Source: Blastococcus sp. CT_GayMR20 (GTDB lineage: Bacteria; Actinomycetota; Actinomycetes; Mycobacteriales; Geodermatophilaceae). Taken from it: DNA of 8,912 bases. This document shows, piece by piece, positions 1 to 6,892 of this stretch. Within the stretch, counting starts at the first letter, position 1. Every line of letters begins with the position of its first letter. A model generated the notes under the pieces. That model saw nothing but the letters and a program-made list of their open reading frames with translations. It was not told where the DNA came from and did no database searches. Where the stretch lies: contig NZ_SPQM01000165.1 of the NCBI RefSeq assembly GCF_004570345.1, forward strand, positions 1-8,912, given 5' to 3'. Made by a program: the position numbers and the translations under genes.

Positions 1-444
1 GTGGGCGTCCCACGTGACGGCGTCGATGTGCAGGTCGATCAGCCGGAGACGGTCGGCCATGAACTGGTGCAGGGCGACGGTGGGGGACCCGTCGGTGAGC
101 CGGACGCGGGCCTCCCGGGCCTGCTCGGCGACGCGTTGCCGCTCCTGGATGACGGGGTGCGCGAACCGCATGATCCGCTCGACCCGGGTGCCGGACGCGG
201 CGGCGACCTGCTCGGGGGTCTCGCCGGCGCGGATGCGGGCCTGGATCACGCGCGGCGGGAGCTCCGTGCCGAGGTCGACGTCGATCTGGGTCAGGCGGCG
301 GGCGTCCCCGCGGGCCGCGGCGCGCAGGCGGTCGTCGATCGCGACCTCGAAGCGCTCGCCGGTGTCGGCGGAGTCCGGGCCGTCGACGGTCAGGATGAGG
401 CTCTTCCCGTCGTCGGAGAGCGCCACGAGGCGCAGTGTGCGCAT
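1..444 (-). CDS. sepH: SepH-family cell division regulator (DUF3071), 3' end outside the window
   Basis: The reverse strand reads as an open frame of 148 codons from an ATG at 444-442 to the left edge with no stop, so the C-terminal part is missing. The protein starts MRTLRLVALSDDGKSLIL, followed by FEVAIDDRLRAAARGD (residues 32-47) and a helix-turn-helix-like stretch at about 64-95 containing RVIQARIRAGETPEQVA and a FAHPVI motif. This is the pattern of the N-terminal domain of actinobacterial SepH. In Streptomyces and Mycobacterium, SepH is known to bind FtsZ and promote its assembly at the septum, and the N-terminal helix-turn-helix-containing domain is needed for that. Full-length relatives are usually several hundred residues, with a variable linker and a short conserved C-terminus, so roughly half may be outside the window. 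The start is supported by a perfect Shine-Dalgarno 6 bases upstream. It is divergent from the peptidase gene. Confidence 0.9.
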   Translation of the reverse strand, partial: MRTLRLVALSDDGKSLILTVDGPDSADTGERFEVAIDDRLRAAARGDARRLTQIDVDLGTELPPRVIQARIRAGETPEQVAAASGTRVERIMRFAHPVIQERQRVAEQAREARVRLTDGSPTVALHQFMADRLRLIDLHIDAVTWDAH

Positions 445-450
445 GGGCGG

Positions 451-457
451 ACCTCCT
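451..457 (-). promoter_or_regulatory. Ribosome binding site of sepH
   Basis: On the reverse strand AGGAGGT lies 6 bases before the ATG at 444. It is a full-length anti-Shine-Dalgarno complement and fixes the sepH start. Confidence 0.8.
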
Positions 458-625
458 GCTGACTGCGCGGACCCGGTCGTCGAGAGACGGACCGGAGCCC
501 GAGGCTATCGGCGCTCCCCGTGCGCGGCGCGCAGGCGACGCGGCGTGGCGCGCCAGCGCCTCACCGGTGCCCTTTCCCGGGAGGGTGCGGTTGTCCCCGA
601 TCTCCGCCGATGAGGTGCAGTGTCA

Positions 626-640
626 CGTGTTCGCAACACG
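626..640. promoter_or_regulatory. Perfect inverted repeat, candidate operator
   Basis: CGTGTT-CGC-AACACG is a perfect dyad with 6-base arms and a 3-base centre, ending 60 bases before the peptidase start. Its left arm overlaps CACGTG at 624-629. Position and symmetry suit a dimeric repressor or activator site, or a small hairpin in the leader of the peptidase mRNA. No regulator gene lies next to it within the window, and the binding protein is unknown. Confidence 0.4.
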
Positions 641-687
641 CGATCGGCACAGTGGGCCCCTCGTGGCGCGAGCCGACGAGCCCGAGC

Positions 688-695
688 GGAGGAGG
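688..695 (+). promoter_or_regulatory. Ribosome binding site of the S9 peptidase gene
   Basis: GGAGGAGG lies 4 bases before the ATG at 700. It decides the start against the longer open frame beginning at 520, whose extra 60 codons do not resemble protein. Confidence 0.8.
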
Positions 696-699
696 TGCG

Positions 700-2589
700 A
701 TGGTCAGCCCGCTGACCGACCGTCGTTCCGTCGCGCCCGGGCAGCCGCTCGCCGCGCCGCCGACGCTGCTGCCGGCCGACGTGCGCAGCGCGGTCACCGA
801 GATCGCCGCCGCACCGGGCGCCTGGTGCCCGGCGCTGTCGCCCGAGGGGAACCGGGTCGCCTACGTCACCGACCGGTCCGGCCTGCCCCGGCTGGAGGTT
901 GCCGCCCTCGCGGGTACCGAGGTCCCGGCCGTGCTGTCGGCACCCACCGAGGAGGTCGTCTCCGTCGCGTGGTCGCCGGACGGCGACTGGCTCGCCTACC
1001 TGGTCAGCCCCGGCGGCTCGATCTGCGCGGAGCTGCACGTGGTCCGCCCCGACGGCACCGGTCACCGGGTGCTGGCCGGTGAGGACCCGCGCGCCACCGT
1101 CTTCGCGGGCGGCTGGACCGGGCCCGGCCACTACGCGTGCTCGATCGCCCCGGGCGACGGCCCCGACGCCGACGTGGTGCTGGTGGACGCGGCCACCGGG
1201 GGACACCGCACCCTCGCCCGCGGCGGCTTCCTCTCCGTCACGTCCGTCTCGGCCGACGAGCGCTTCCTGCTGGCCCGCCGGGGCCCCCGCGGCTACCGGC
1301 ACATCGTCCTCATCGACGTGGACAGCGGAGAGCAGCGCCCGGTCCTCGCCGCCGATGCCCCGGGTGGACTCGCGTCGGAGGACGGCCGGTTCGGTCCCGA
1401 CGGCCGTTCGGTCTTCGTGCGGGCGTCCCTGCCGGGCGAGCCGTTCACGGACCGGGCCGGGCTGGTGAAGATCCCCCTCACCGGGGACGGCGTCCCCGGC
1501 GAGGGGCGCGTCGTCCTGTACCGGCCCGACGCCGACCTCGACGGCTACGCCCTGCGCACGGACGGCACCGTGCTCGCGGTGTGGACCGCCGACGGGGTCT
1601 CCCAGCTGCAGGTGCACTCCCTCTCCGACGGCGCCCTGGTGCGTTCGATCCCGCTGCCCGAGCCGGTCCTCCCCGGCTGGTCGCTGGCCGTCGACGGCGA
1701 GACCATGGTCGCCGAGCTGACCGGTCCGCGGACCCCGCGGGGTCTCTGGCGGGTGCAGCTCACCGGTTCCGGCGCCCCGGTGGCCCTCCCGTCGGCGCCT
1801 CCGCGTCCCGACCCCGCCCGGCTGGTCGCCCCGGTCCGCTACGACTACGTCGCCCCCGACGGTCTGCCGCTGTCCGGCTGGCTCTACACGCCGCCGGGCG
1901 TGCGGGGGCCCAACCGGACGGTCGTGAGCTTCCACGGCGGACCGGAGGGCCAGGAGCGGCCCGACTGGTCGCCGGTCGCCCAGAGCCTCGTCGCCGCCGG
2001 CCTCACCGTCTTCGCGCCGAACGTGCGCGGCTCCGGCGGCTTCGGTCGCGCCTTCCTGAACTCGGACGACGGCCCCGCCCGCGCGGCGTCCTTCGAGGAC
2101 GTCCGGACGACGGTCGCCGCACTCGTGACCGCCGGCATCGCCGAACCCGGGCGGATCGGTGCGCACGGCTGGTCCTACGGCGGCTACCTCACCCTCGTCG
2201 CGCTGACCCGCTGGCCGGACCTGTTCGCCGCGGGCGTCACTGGCGCGGGCATGAGCGACCTGCGCACCTTCTTCGCCGGCACCGAGCCGTGGATGGCCGG
2301 CGCCTCGGTCACCGAGTACGGCGACCCGGTGGTCGACCGGGACATGCTGGCCGCGATCTCGCCGATGACCGCGCTGGAGCGGCTCACCTCGCCGGTGCTG
2401 TTCGTCCACGGCGACCGGGACACGAACGTGCCGGTCGCGGAGTCCGTGCAGGCGCACCAGGAGCTCCAGGCCCTCGGCGCACCGAGCGATCTGCTGCTCC
2501 TGCCAGGGGAAGGGCACACCGTCGTCGGCCGCGACCACCTGGTCGAGCTCAGCGAGCGCGTCGCCACCTGGTTCGATCGCTGGCTGTGA
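700..2589 (+). CDS. S9 family peptidase / prolyl oligopeptidase-type acyl-peptide hydrolase
   Basis: This encodes 629 residues, a normal length for the S9 acylaminoacyl-peptidase / dipeptidyl-peptidase-like branch. Residues about 30-370 look like the family's beta-propeller, with PD40/WD40-like repeats such as ALSPEGNRVAYVTD and AWSPDGDWLAYL. Residues about 390-629 form the alpha/beta-hydrolase domain. Visible catalytic features are the oxyanion-side HGGP at 412-415, the nucleophile Ser492 in GWSYGGY, the likely acid Asp574 in HGDRDTNVP, and His606 in GEGHT, so the triad is complete. No signal peptide or membrane segment is seen, which suggests a cytoplasmic enzyme. The family hydrolyses short peptides or N-acylated amino acids behind a propeller gate; the substrate here cannot be read from sequence. 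The stop overlaps the GTG start of the next gene by 4 bases (GTGA), so the two are probably co-translated. Confidence 0.93.
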   Translation: MVSPLTDRRSVAPGQPLAAPPTLLPADVRSAVTEIAAAPGAWCPALSPEGNRVAYVTDRSGLPRLEVAALAGTEVPAVLSAPTEEVVSVAWSPDGDWLAYLVSPGGSICAELHVVRPDGTGHRVLAGEDPRATVFAGGWTGPGHYACSIAPGDGPDADVVLVDAATGGHRTLARGGFLSVTSVSADERFLLARRGPRGYRHIVLIDVDSGEQRPVLAADAPGGLASEDGRFGPDGRSVFVRASLPGEPFTDRAGLVKIPLTGDGVPGEGRVVLYRPDADLDGYALRTDGTVLAVWTADGVSQLQVHSLSDGALVRSIPLPEPVLPGWSLAVDGETMVAELTGPRTPRGLWRVQLTGSGAPVALPSAPPRPDPARLVAPVRYDYVAPDGLPLSGWLYTPPGVRGPNRTVVSFHGGPEGQERPDWSPVAQSLVAAGLTVFAPNVRGSGGFGRAFLNSDDGPARAASFEDVRTTVAALVTAGIAEPGRIGAHGWSYGGYLTLVALTRWPDLFAAGVTGAGMSDLRTFFAGTEPWMAGASVTEYGDPVVDRDMLAAISPMTALERLTSPVLFVHGDRDTNVPVAESVQAHQELQALGAPSDLLLLPGEGHTVVGRDHLVELSERVATWFDRWL

Positions 2590-4067
2590 GCCGGCCCCTC
2601 TTCGCCGACTATCCCGCAGCCCCCGCCGACGAGGCGGTCGACCCCGAGGGTCGGCTGCGGGAGGGGTTCGCCGTGCTCGCGCCGGCGCTCGAGTCGCTCG
2701 GGGCGACCGGCCTCGCCGCGGCTGCCGCGGCGATGGCGGCCGAGCGCGAGGCGCGCGGCGTGACAGTCGCGTCGTGGTCGGACGGCCGGCAGACCGTGCG
2801 GCCCTATCCGCTCGACCCGGTGCCGCGGATCGTGCGCGTGCCCGAGTGGTCGGGCGTCGAGGCCGGGGTCGAGCAGCGGCACCGCGCGCTCAACGCGTTC
2901 CTCGCCGACGCCTACCGTGCGGCGGGCCGGCGCCGCGGCGATCCCGACCGGGAGCCCGAGGCGGTCCGTGCCGGGGTGCTGCCGGAGTGGGCGGTCGCGC
3001 ACAGTCCCGGCCGCGACCCGGACGCCGTCGGCCAGGCATGGCCCGGTCAGCCCCGCGCCGCCCTCGCCGCGACCGACGTCCTGCGCACGGCGGACGGCGG
3101 CTGGCTGGTCGCGAAGGACCACCTCCGGGTGCCGGCCGGGCTCGGGTACGCGCTCGCCAACCGCGACAGCATGCGCGCCGCGGTCCCCGGCATCTTCCGT
3201 CCCGGCGCCACGCCGGTCGATCCCGCGGGCGCGGTCGGCCTCCTGCGGGCGGGGCTCCGCGCTGCGGCGTCGCCGGCGTGCCCGGGGGTCCCGCGGATCG
3301 CCGTCCTCAGTGCCGGGCCGATCGACAACGCGTGGTTCGAGCACGGCCTCCTGGCCGACGCCCTCGGCGTCCCGCTGGCCCGCCCGGCCGACCTCTGGCC
3401 GCGCATGGACGGCGGGGTGGAGGTCGTCGTCGGCGGCGAGCGCCACGCGGTCGACGTCCTCTACCGGCGGTTCGACGACGGCATGCTCGGTGCGTACCGC
3501 ACGCCCATCGGGCAGCCGCTGGACTCCCTGCTGACCGAGGCCGTCCGGTCGGGCCGGCTCGGGCTGGTCAACGTCCCGGGCAACGGCCTCGCCGACGACG
3601 CCGCGGCGTACGCCTGGGTGCCGGAGATGATCCGCTTCTACCTGGGGGAGGAACCGCTCCTCGGGTCGATCCCCACCTGGGTGCTGGCCGACGAGCGGCA
3701 GTGGGCGCAGGTCCGCGACCGGCTGCACGAGCTCGTCCTCCGGCCCGTCGCCGGGTACGGCGGCCGCGGCGCCGTCTTCGGGCCGTCCCTGACGGCGGAC
3801 GAGCTGGCCTCGCTTCAGGCGGAGGTGGCCGCTGCGCCCTACCGGTTCGTCGCGCAGGAGCCGGTCGAACCCACGACCGCGCCGACCTTCGTGGAGGGCC
3901 GGCTGCGGCCCCGGCACGTGGACCTGCGGGTGTTCTCGGTGACCCTGGCCGGCGGCGCCGTGTCGGCGCTCCCCGCGCCCCTCACCCGCGTCGCCCTCGG
4001 CGAGGGTCCGAGTTCGCCCAGTGCCGCCCGCGATGGCGGGAGCAAGGACACCTGGCTCCTCGGCTGA
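2586..4067 (+). CDS. Circularly permuted type 2 ATP-grasp protein, divergent
   Basis: This encodes 493 residues from a GTG that shares GTGA with the upstream stop. There is no clear Shine-Dalgarno, which fits translational coupling. Family landmarks run in order: N-terminal LFADYPAAPADEAVDP; ATDVLRTADGGWLVAKDHLRVP near 162-183; GPIDNAWFEHGLLADALGV; YRRFDD; GLADDAAAYAWVPEMIRFYLGEEP near 334-357; LHELVLRPVAGYGGRGAVFGP near 381-401; HVDLRVF; and C-terminal GGSKDTWLL. This matches CP_ATPgrasp_2 proteins, thought to be ATP-dependent carboxylate-amine ligases, mostly of unknown substrate. Compared with the family pattern as I recall it, three sites differ: EDN is KDH (177-179), ADDK is ADDA (Ala339), and the VVKP-type lysine is Arg386. 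Usual partners (alpha-E/DUF403 and transglutaminase-like genes) are absent nearby. The fold call is firm; activity and substrate are open. Confidence 0.88.
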   Translation: MSRPLFADYPAAPADEAVDPEGRLREGFAVLAPALESLGATGLAAAAAAMAAEREARGVTVASWSDGRQTVRPYPLDPVPRIVRVPEWSGVEAGVEQRHRALNAFLADAYRAAGRRRGDPDREPEAVRAGVLPEWAVAHSPGRDPDAVGQAWPGQPRAALAATDVLRTADGGWLVAKDHLRVPAGLGYALANRDSMRAAVPGIFRPGATPVDPAGAVGLLRAGLRAAASPACPGVPRIAVLSAGPIDNAWFEHGLLADALGVPLARPADLWPRMDGGVEVVVGGERHAVDVLYRRFDDGMLGAYRTPIGQPLDSLLTEAVRSGRLGLVNVPGNGLADDAAAYAWVPEMIRFYLGEEPLLGSIPTWVLADERQWAQVRDRLHELVLRPVAGYGGRGAVFGPSLTADELASLQAEVAAAPYRFVAQEPVEPTTAPTFVEGRLRPRHVDLRVFSVTLAGGAVSALPAPLTRVALGEGPSSPSAARDGGSKDTWLLG

Positions 4068-4069
4068 CC

Positions 4070-4095
4070 CGGTCCGCTCAGCCGGCGGCGGACCG
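4070..4095. terminator. Hairpin at the convergent junction, candidate bidirectional terminator
   Basis: CGGTCCGC (4070-4077) and GCGGACCG (4088-4095) form a perfect 8-base stem with a 10-base loop. It begins 2 bases after the ATP-grasp stop and overlaps the last codons of the convergent kinase gene. There is no T tract on either side, as is common in high-GC actinobacteria. A perfect 12-base palindrome CTCGCCGGCGAG (4096-4107) follows at once, inside the kinase coding end. Confidence 0.5.
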
Positions 4096-6789
4096 CTCGC
4101 CGGCGAGGCGGCTGCTGATGAGGACGGTGGTCCCCTCCGGGCTCGGCGTGGCGGTGATCTCCCCGAACGCGCTCATGAGTGTCGAGCCACGGCCTCGGTC
4201 CATCGACGGCATCCGTTCCCGCCACTGCCCGTAGTCGCGCACGGCGATCCGCACCTGCTCCGCGTCGACCGCCGCGGTCACGTCGAAGAACGGTTCCGTG
4301 GGGTCCTGGGCGTGCTCGACGGCGTTGGTCGCCGCCTCGCAGGCGGCCAGCAGGAGGTCGTAGGCCTGCTCGTCGCCCACCCCGGCGGTCGCCAGCCAGC
4401 TCCGCAGCCCCCGGCGCAGCACGGGGATGGACGAGGCCTGCGACGGCAGGCGCCACTCGCCGGCCGTACCGGCCACCGCCATGCCCTCGTGGGGGCGCCG
4501 CGGGGACGGCGGCCCGGCCGGGGGAGCGGAGGCGGAGAGTCCGGACGCGACGCGCACGGCCGGCGCCGGGTCGGGACGAGGGGTGGGGGTGCGCGCAGCC
4601 GCCTCGGCCGCCTCGGCAGCCGCGGCCGTCCGCCGCCCGGCAGCTCGCTCGAGCACGACGCGGACGCGGGCGATCAGCTCGTCGGCCCGGAACGGCTTGG
4701 CCAGGTAGTCGTCGGCGCCCGCCTCGAGGCCCTCGACCGAGGCCTCCTGACCCGCCCGGGCCGTCAGCATGATCAGCGGGATGTCGCGGGTGGCCGGGTC
4801 CGCACGGAGCGCGCGCAGCAGTTCGAAGCCGTCGACCCGCGGCATCATCACGTCGGTCAGCACGATGTCGGGGGCGTCATCGGCCACCGCGGCGAGCGCC
4901 TCCTCCCCGTTGGCCGTCGTCCGCACCGACCAGTGCGGGCCGAGCAGCCGGGTGAGGTACGCGCGCATGTCGGCGTTGTCGTCGACGACCAGGACGGTGC
5001 CGGCCGACGTGGGTGCCGCCTCGGCCGGCCGGGAGGTGTCCCACTCCCAGCTGGCCGCCTCGACACGTGCTGCCTCCGACGGTCCGACGGCCGGTCGCGT
5101 CGCGTCCTCGACGGCGTCGGGCTCGCCGAAGGGGAGGGTCACGGTGAAGGTGCTGCCCGTGCCCGGCTCGCTCTCGACCGAGACGCTGCCGCCGTGCAGG
5201 GCGGCCAGCTCGTGGACCAGCGCGAGGCCGATGCCGGTGCCCTCGCGGGTGCGCGCGGTCGCGCCGGCCACCCGGTGGAACCGCTGGAACAGGTGGGGCA
5301 GCTCGGCGGCGACGATGCCCACCCCCGTGTCGGAGATCGTGAGCGCGAAACCGTCGCCGTCCGGACGGAGTCCGACGCGGATGCCGCCGACGAACGTGTA
5401 CTTGACCGCGTTGGCCAGCAGGTTGACGACGATCTTCTCCCACATGCGCGGGTCGACGAACGCCGGGCGGCCCAGCGGCGGGCAGTCCACGGTGAGCCGG
5501 AGGCCCGCGCGCTCGGCCGCGGCACGGAAGATGCCCGCGAGGTCGGCGGTGAACGTGGCGACGTCGGTCTCCACGCGCACGGGGGAGGCGCGACCGGCCT
5601 CGATGCTGGCGAAGTCGAGCAGGTCGTTGACCAGCCGCTGCAGGCGCTGGCCGTTGCGCAGGGCCAGGCTGAGCTGCTCCTGCACGGCCGCCGGGAGGGG
5701 TTCGTCGGAGCTCTCGAGGACGTCGCCGATGGGGCCGAGCAGCAGCGTGAGCGGCGTGCGCAGTTCGTGGCTGACGTCGGAGAAGAACGTGGTCTTGGCC
5801 CGGTCGAGCTCGGCCAGCGACTCCGCGCGCAGCCGCTCCGCGTCGAACGCCCGGATGTTGACCACGGCACTGGTGAACTGGCTGGCCACCAGTTCGTAGA
5901 AGGAGCGGTAGGCCGCGTCGAGCGCCCGGTTGGGGCTCTTCCCCGCGAGGAGCAGGCCCACCGGCTCGCCCTCCACCGACGCGGTCAGCGGGAGGACGAC
6001 GGCCTCGGTGACTCGGTCGCCGAAGGGGCCGCCGGTAACGCCGAGCCGGTCGACCAGCGCGGACAGGTCGTCGAGCGCGGCGCCCGTGGCCTCGGGCAGC
6101 AGCGTCTCGTCGCAGCCCACCGCGGCCACCCGGCGGAAGCCGCTCTCGCCCGGGACCGACAGGTAGAGCCCGGCGAACGGGACGTCGAGGGTGTTCCCCG
6201 CCAGCGCGCCGCACATCGCGGTCACCGTCTCCTGCTCGGCGCCCAACCGGCCGCCGACGGTGGCCAGGTCGTGCAGCAGCCGCTGCCGGCGCTCGCCGAG
6301 GAGCTGGCTGGTCACCTCGGTGCACACGGCGTGCATGCCGGCCACGCGGCCGTCGTCGTCGAAGGCGGGGGCGTGGGAGACGGTGAAGTAGGTCTCCTCG
6401 CGGTACCCGGAGCGCTCCAGCAGCAGGAGCAGTCCAGGCAGCCAGGACGCGTCGAGGGTCTCCATCGCCTGCTGGATCGGCGGCCCCAGCGCGCCCCAGC
6501 CCTCGGCCAGCGTGATGCGGATGTCCTCGCCGATGGCGGGGTGCTTCGCGCCGATGAGCGGGGCGTAGGCGTCGTTGTAGAACTGAAGGAACTCCGGGCC
6601 CCACGTCAGCACCATGGGGAACTTCGACACCAGAACGGTGCGGACGGCGTACCGGAGGCTGGCCGGCCAGGACTCGACCGGTCCGACGGCGGTGGCGGCC
6701 CAGTCGAAGGCGGCCATGATCCGCCCTGCCTCGCCGCCGGCGGCGAACAGGTCGCCGCTGCCGGGTCCCGACGGGGAATCGGGAACCAC
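4078..6789 (-). CDS. Hybrid sensor histidine kinase with receiver and C-terminal RsbW-like ATPase
   Basis: This encodes 903 residues. Domains in order: a PAS-like N-terminal module (about 25-150, FDWAATAVGPVESWP then YNDAYAPLIGAKHP); a GAF-like region (about 168-310); HisKA with SHELRTPL and phosphoacceptor His341; a HATPase with N-box Asn460 and G1 Asp487 (DTGVGI), then a GTGIGLAL box; and a receiver (about 597-712) with acidic pair Asp603/604, phosphoacceptor Asp646 (LTDVMMP) and Lys698 (AKPF). An Ala/Pro-rich linker (about 715-785) leads to a second HATPase of the RsbW/SpoIIE-associated type, with N-box ACEAATNAVEHA (Asn822), RDYGQW and DRGRGS. No transmembrane segment is visible, so it probably senses cytoplasmic signals. 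All kinase and receiver key residues are present. No separate response regulator, anti-anti-sigma or sigma-factor gene lies nearby. I chose the GTG at 6789, since the GTG at 6795 lies inside the ribosome binding site. Confidence 0.9.
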   Translation of the reverse strand: MVPDSPSGPGSGDLFAAGGEAGRIMAAFDWAATAVGPVESWPASLRYAVRTVLVSKFPMVLTWGPEFLQFYNDAYAPLIGAKHPAIGEDIRITLAEGWGALGPPIQQAMETLDASWLPGLLLLLERSGYREETYFTVSHAPAFDDDGRVAGMHAVCTEVTSQLLGERRQRLLHDLATVGGRLGAEQETVTAMCGALAGNTLDVPFAGLYLSVPGESGFRRVAAVGCDETLLPEATGAALDDLSALVDRLGVTGGPFGDRVTEAVVLPLTASVEGEPVGLLLAGKSPNRALDAAYRSFYELVASQFTSAVVNIRAFDAERLRAESLAELDRAKTTFFSDVSHELRTPLTLLLGPIGDVLESSDEPLPAAVQEQLSLALRNGQRLQRLVNDLLDFASIEAGRASPVRVETDVATFTADLAGIFRAAAERAGLRLTVDCPPLGRPAFVDPRMWEKIVVNLLANAVKYTFVGGIRVGLRPDGDGFALTISDTGVGIVAAELPHLFQRFHRVAGATARTREGTGIGLALVHELAALHGGSVSVESEPGTGSTFTVTLPFGEPDAVEDATRPAVGPSEAARVEAASWEWDTSRPAEAAPTSAGTVLVVDDNADMRAYLTRLLGPHWSVRTTANGEEALAAVADDAPDIVLTDVMMPRVDGFELLRALRADPATRDIPLIMLTARAGQEASVEGLEAGADDYLAKPFRADELIARVRVVLERAAGRRTAAAAEAAEAAARTPTPRPDPAPAVRVASGLSASAPPAGPPSPRRPHEGMAVAGTAGEWRLPSQASSIPVLRRGLRSWLATAGVGDEQAYDLLLAACEAATNAVEHAQDPTEPFFDVTAAVDAEQVRIAVRDYGQWRERMPSMDRGRGSTLMSAFGEITATPSPEGTTVLISSRLAGERSAAG

Positions 6790-6791
6790 GC

Positions 6792-6799
6792 TCACCTCC
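6792..6799 (-). promoter_or_regulatory. Ribosome binding site deciding the kinase start
   Basis: On the reverse strand GGAGGTGA overlaps a GTG at 6795 and sits just before a second in-frame GTG at 6789. GGAGG to the 6789 GTG is 5 bases, a normal spacing; the 6795 GTG would have none. The start is therefore more likely 6789, two residues shorter than the longest reading. Confidence 0.65.
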
Positions 6800-6851
6800 A
6801 GCCGGGTCAGGTCTCACCGCGGGTCCGGACGACGTCGGCCGGCTCTCTGAT

Positions 6852-6877
6852 CGGCGGCCCGGCACTGCGGGCCGCCG
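6852..6877 (-). terminator. Strong hairpin downstream of serC, candidate terminator
   Basis: CGGCGGCCCG (6852-6861) and CGGGCCGCCG (6868-6877) form a perfect 10-base GC-only stem with a 6-base loop. It starts 15 bases after the serC stop and lies upstream of the kinase gene. No T run follows it. It probably insulates the kinase gene from serC transcription. Confidence 0.65.
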
Positions 6878-6892
6878 TGGACGGGGCTTCTG

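Larger units (their letters stand above)
445..699. other. Divergent intergenic region between sepH and the peptidase gene
   Basis: This 255-base stretch should hold the promoters of both divergent genes. I see no convincing -35/-10 pair on either strand; the region is too GC-rich for an obvious one. It does contain the two ribosome binding sites at its ends, a perfect 6-3-6 dyad at 626-640, and a 10-base palindrome TGGCGCGCCA at 546-555. The peptidase frame stays open upstream to 520, but the peptide that would be added is arginine- and proline-rich and unlike the family, so I treat this stretch as non-coding. Confidence 0.6.

Noticed and set aside
546..555. 10-base palindrome TGGCGCGCCA in the divergent intergenic region
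   Set aside because: GC-only palindromes of this size are expected by chance in DNA this GC-rich. It has no clear relation to a promoter.
1..613. Plus-strand open frames over 1-613
   Set aside because: They are shadows of the minus-strand sepH, which has a perfect ribosome binding site and the conserved SepH N-terminal sequence.
520..699. N-terminal extension of the peptidase to an ATG at 520
   Set aside because: The ATG at 700 has a strong ribosome binding site 4 bases away. The extra 60 residues are Arg/Pro/Cys-rich and look like neither a signal peptide nor a family sequence.
1137..2585. Upstream extension of the ATP-grasp frame inside the peptidase gene
   Set aside because: It lies wholly within the peptidase coding region in another frame and is Arg/Pro-rich. 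Family similarity begins just after the GTG at 2586.
505..3917. Long minus-strand open frames (505-2538 and 2184-3917) opposite the peptidase and ATP-grasp genes
   Set aside because: They are low-complexity Arg/Gly/Asp-rich shadows of the real plus-strand genes, with no motifs.
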